A stretch of DNA of 13,894 nt from JBBCJM01 sp037190175 (GTDB lineage Bacteria; Pseudomonadota; Alphaproteobacteria; Rhodobacterales; Rhodobacteraceae): positions 1 through 13,894 of the forward strand of contig JBBCJM010000197.1 in NCBI GenBank assembly GCA_037190175.1, in the 5' to 3' direction. The translations under genes and the position numbers were made by a program. The notes beneath the pieces are model-generated. The model was not told where the DNA came from, made no database searches, and saw only the letters and a program-made list of their open reading frames with translations. Of this stretch, positions 13,019-13,894 are shown piece by piece (the stretch's first letter is position 1; each line of letters starts with the position of its first letter).

Positions 13019-13693
13019 CTACCCCAATACCCGGACCTGGGCGACGAAGAACGTCCCCTGCGTCTCGGCCTGGGTCAGCGAGCGCGCCCGCGCGGGTTCG
13101 CCGATCGGCACGAAGGGGTCGCGCACGGTGATGTCCTCGATCCCCCGCCGGTTGCCGGCGCGGTCGGTGAGGTAGGTCATGCCGGTCATCAGCGTGGCAT
13201 GGCCCACCGCGCCGTTGATCAGCGGAAAGCCGTTGGCCAGGTCCCAGGCCACCGCCTCGACCACCCGGGGGTTCCACAGGCCCAGCGAGAGGTCCATCAG
13301 CGGCTGGGCGCGGGCCTGGAACCAGCGCCCGTCGTCGGCCTGCCAGCGGCGGTTGACGGTATTGACGATCTGCGGCCCGCTGGCGGCCAGGCAATAGTCC
13401 GCCCGCCCGAACAGCGCCGCGACGATGCGCCCCTGGTTGGCGATCACGTAGCCGGCCGAGGCGAAGAGGCTCTGGATGCAGGCCGCCCAGCACCAGTGCG
13501 GGCAGAGCTGCCCGGCGCCCAGCAGCTTCACCTCGTCCACCCCCGCCCGGCAGCGTTGCAGCGCGTCGGCGCCGGCGCCGGCGACGTCCGAACAGACCAG
13601 CGCCGCGCTCGCGGTTCCGGGCAGGGCGGCGGCCGCCAGCCCCCCCGCCAGCAGCCCCCGTCGCGTCATCCCCTGATCCGGCCCGTTGCCCAT
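13019..13693 (-). CDS. Exported papain-like cysteine protease family protein
   Basis: A 224-residue protein with a twin-arginine-type signal (TRRGLLAGGLAAAALPGTASA, ending near residue 30) and a papain-like core. The active-site block is GQLCPHWCWAACIQSL (61-76): Gln62 sits six residues before Cys68, as in the oxyanion Gln/Cys pair of papain-fold enzymes. Candidate His165 lies in NGAVGHATLMTGM (160-172) and Asp192 in ITVRDPF (188-194), completing a possible triad. It resembles the 'papain-like cysteine protease family' (C39/C70-like) annotated in many proteobacteria; the substrate is unknown. Several other Cys residues in the mature part could form disulfides, fitting export. The start may be the ATG at 13693 or, eight residues shorter, the ATG at 13669; neither has a clear ribosome-binding site, and the longer form gives a normal Tat n-region. 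Confidence 0.82.
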   Translation of the reverse strand: MGNGPDQGMTRRGLLAGGLAAAALPGTASAALVCSDVAGAGADALQRCRAGVDEVKLLGAGQLCPHWCWAACIQSLFASAGYVIANQGRIVAALFGRADYCLAASGPQIVNTVNRRWQADDGRWFQARAQPLMDLSLGLWNPRVVEAVAWDLANGFPLINGAVGHATLMTGMTYLTDRAGNRRGIEDITVRDPFVPIGEPARARSLTQAETQGTFFVAQVRVLG

Positions 13694-13894
13694 GCCGCCA
13701 ATCTGCCGGAGAACCCCGCCCGGCGGCAAGGCCCTCCCGCCCCCTCGGCCTGGCGGCCTGCGGGCGTTGGGCCGGGCAAGGGGGGCTGCCGCCCCCCTTG
13801 GACCCCCCGCCGGCCGGTTCGTCAAGGCTGGGCGCTGGCGGAGAGCCCCGGGGCGCCGCCCCGGACCCCGGGATATTTAAGACACCAAAGAAAG
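13694..13894. other. Gene-free right end with two hairpins and a repeat-like tail
   Basis: No supported gene lies in these 201 bp; the open frames here are GC-rich shadows without conserved sequence. Besides the hairpin at 13777-13800 there is a second one, CCGGGGC (13848-13854) pairing with GCCCCGG (13858-13864) around a three-base loop. It is followed by an AT-richer tail that includes GGGATATTTAAGACACCAAA and runs to the window end. The combination of GC-rich stems and this 'GGGATATTT...AAGAAAG' tail resembles dispersed intergenic repeats I associate with Rhodobacteraceae genomes. The protease promoter should also lie here but cannot be located. Confidence 0.5.
13777..13800. terminator. 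Strong 10-bp GC hairpin
   Basis: CAAGGGGGGC (13777-13786) and GCCCCCCTTG (13791-13800) are perfectly complementary with a TGCC tetraloop. It lies in a gene-free stretch, 84 bp upstream of the protease start. There is no T-tract. It may be a transcript-end structure for a gene beyond the right edge or part of the repeat that follows. Confidence 0.55.

Noticed and set aside
12711..13175. A 154-codon plus-strand frame overlapping the Imm11-like gene and the protease gene
   Set aside because: It crosses two better supported genes in other frames and passes through the hairpin at 12987-13009; no motif was seen.

Overview
The window is very GC-rich (a hand count of 7381-7440 gives 42 of 60 bases), gene-dense and strongly coding-biased in third positions. 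Its protein families and its GC-rich intergenic hairpins suggest an alphaproteobacterium of the Rhodobacteraceae type (Rhodobacter/Paracoccus relatives). That assignment is an inference from gene content; there is no rRNA or other taxonomic marker here. No tRNA, rRNA, CRISPR array, transposase or integrase was seen.

Left part (1-2628): the start of a minus-strand EcsC-like gene is cut by the window edge. A 150-bp gap carries three copies of a ~30-bp repeat, one of them inverted. A minus-strand GNAT acetyltransferase follows, then a divergently read flavin-reductase-fold protein and a DUF72 (YecE-like) protein on the plus strand.

Middle plus-strand cluster (2713-7703): mtnP (methylthioadenosine phosphorylase), an atypical SDR fused to a DoxX-like membrane domain, a DUF2269 membrane protein, apt (adenine phosphoribosyltransferase), a DMT/EamA transporter and an LpxL-like acyltransferase. 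Genes are adjacent or overlapping except for short gaps before apt and the transporter. MtnP releases adenine from methylthioadenosine and Apt returns adenine to AMP, so the two salvage enzymes frame two membrane-associated genes of unknown role.

Minus-strand block (7712-11219): read from right to left, a circularly permuted ATP-grasp protein, an alpha-E protein and a transglutaminase-like protein are tightly packed. This is a known trio proposed to make or modify peptides. A small putative lipoprotein follows after a 61-bp gap.

Right part (11220-13894): an HlyC-like toxin-activating lysine acyltransferase gene with no RTX toxin in view, preceded by an 8-bp perfect inverted repeat. Then come a weak coupled 65-codon ORF and an Imm11-like immunity protein in a clearly lower-GC patch (62 of 120 bases in 12301-12420). 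A convergent, probably exported papain-like cysteine protease follows. The last 200 bp contain no gene but hold two strong hairpins and the start of what looks like a dispersed repeat.

The most unusual part is 11400-13020, where a toxin-acylating enzyme, an orphan immunity-type protein and repeat-like palindromes lie together without a toxin.
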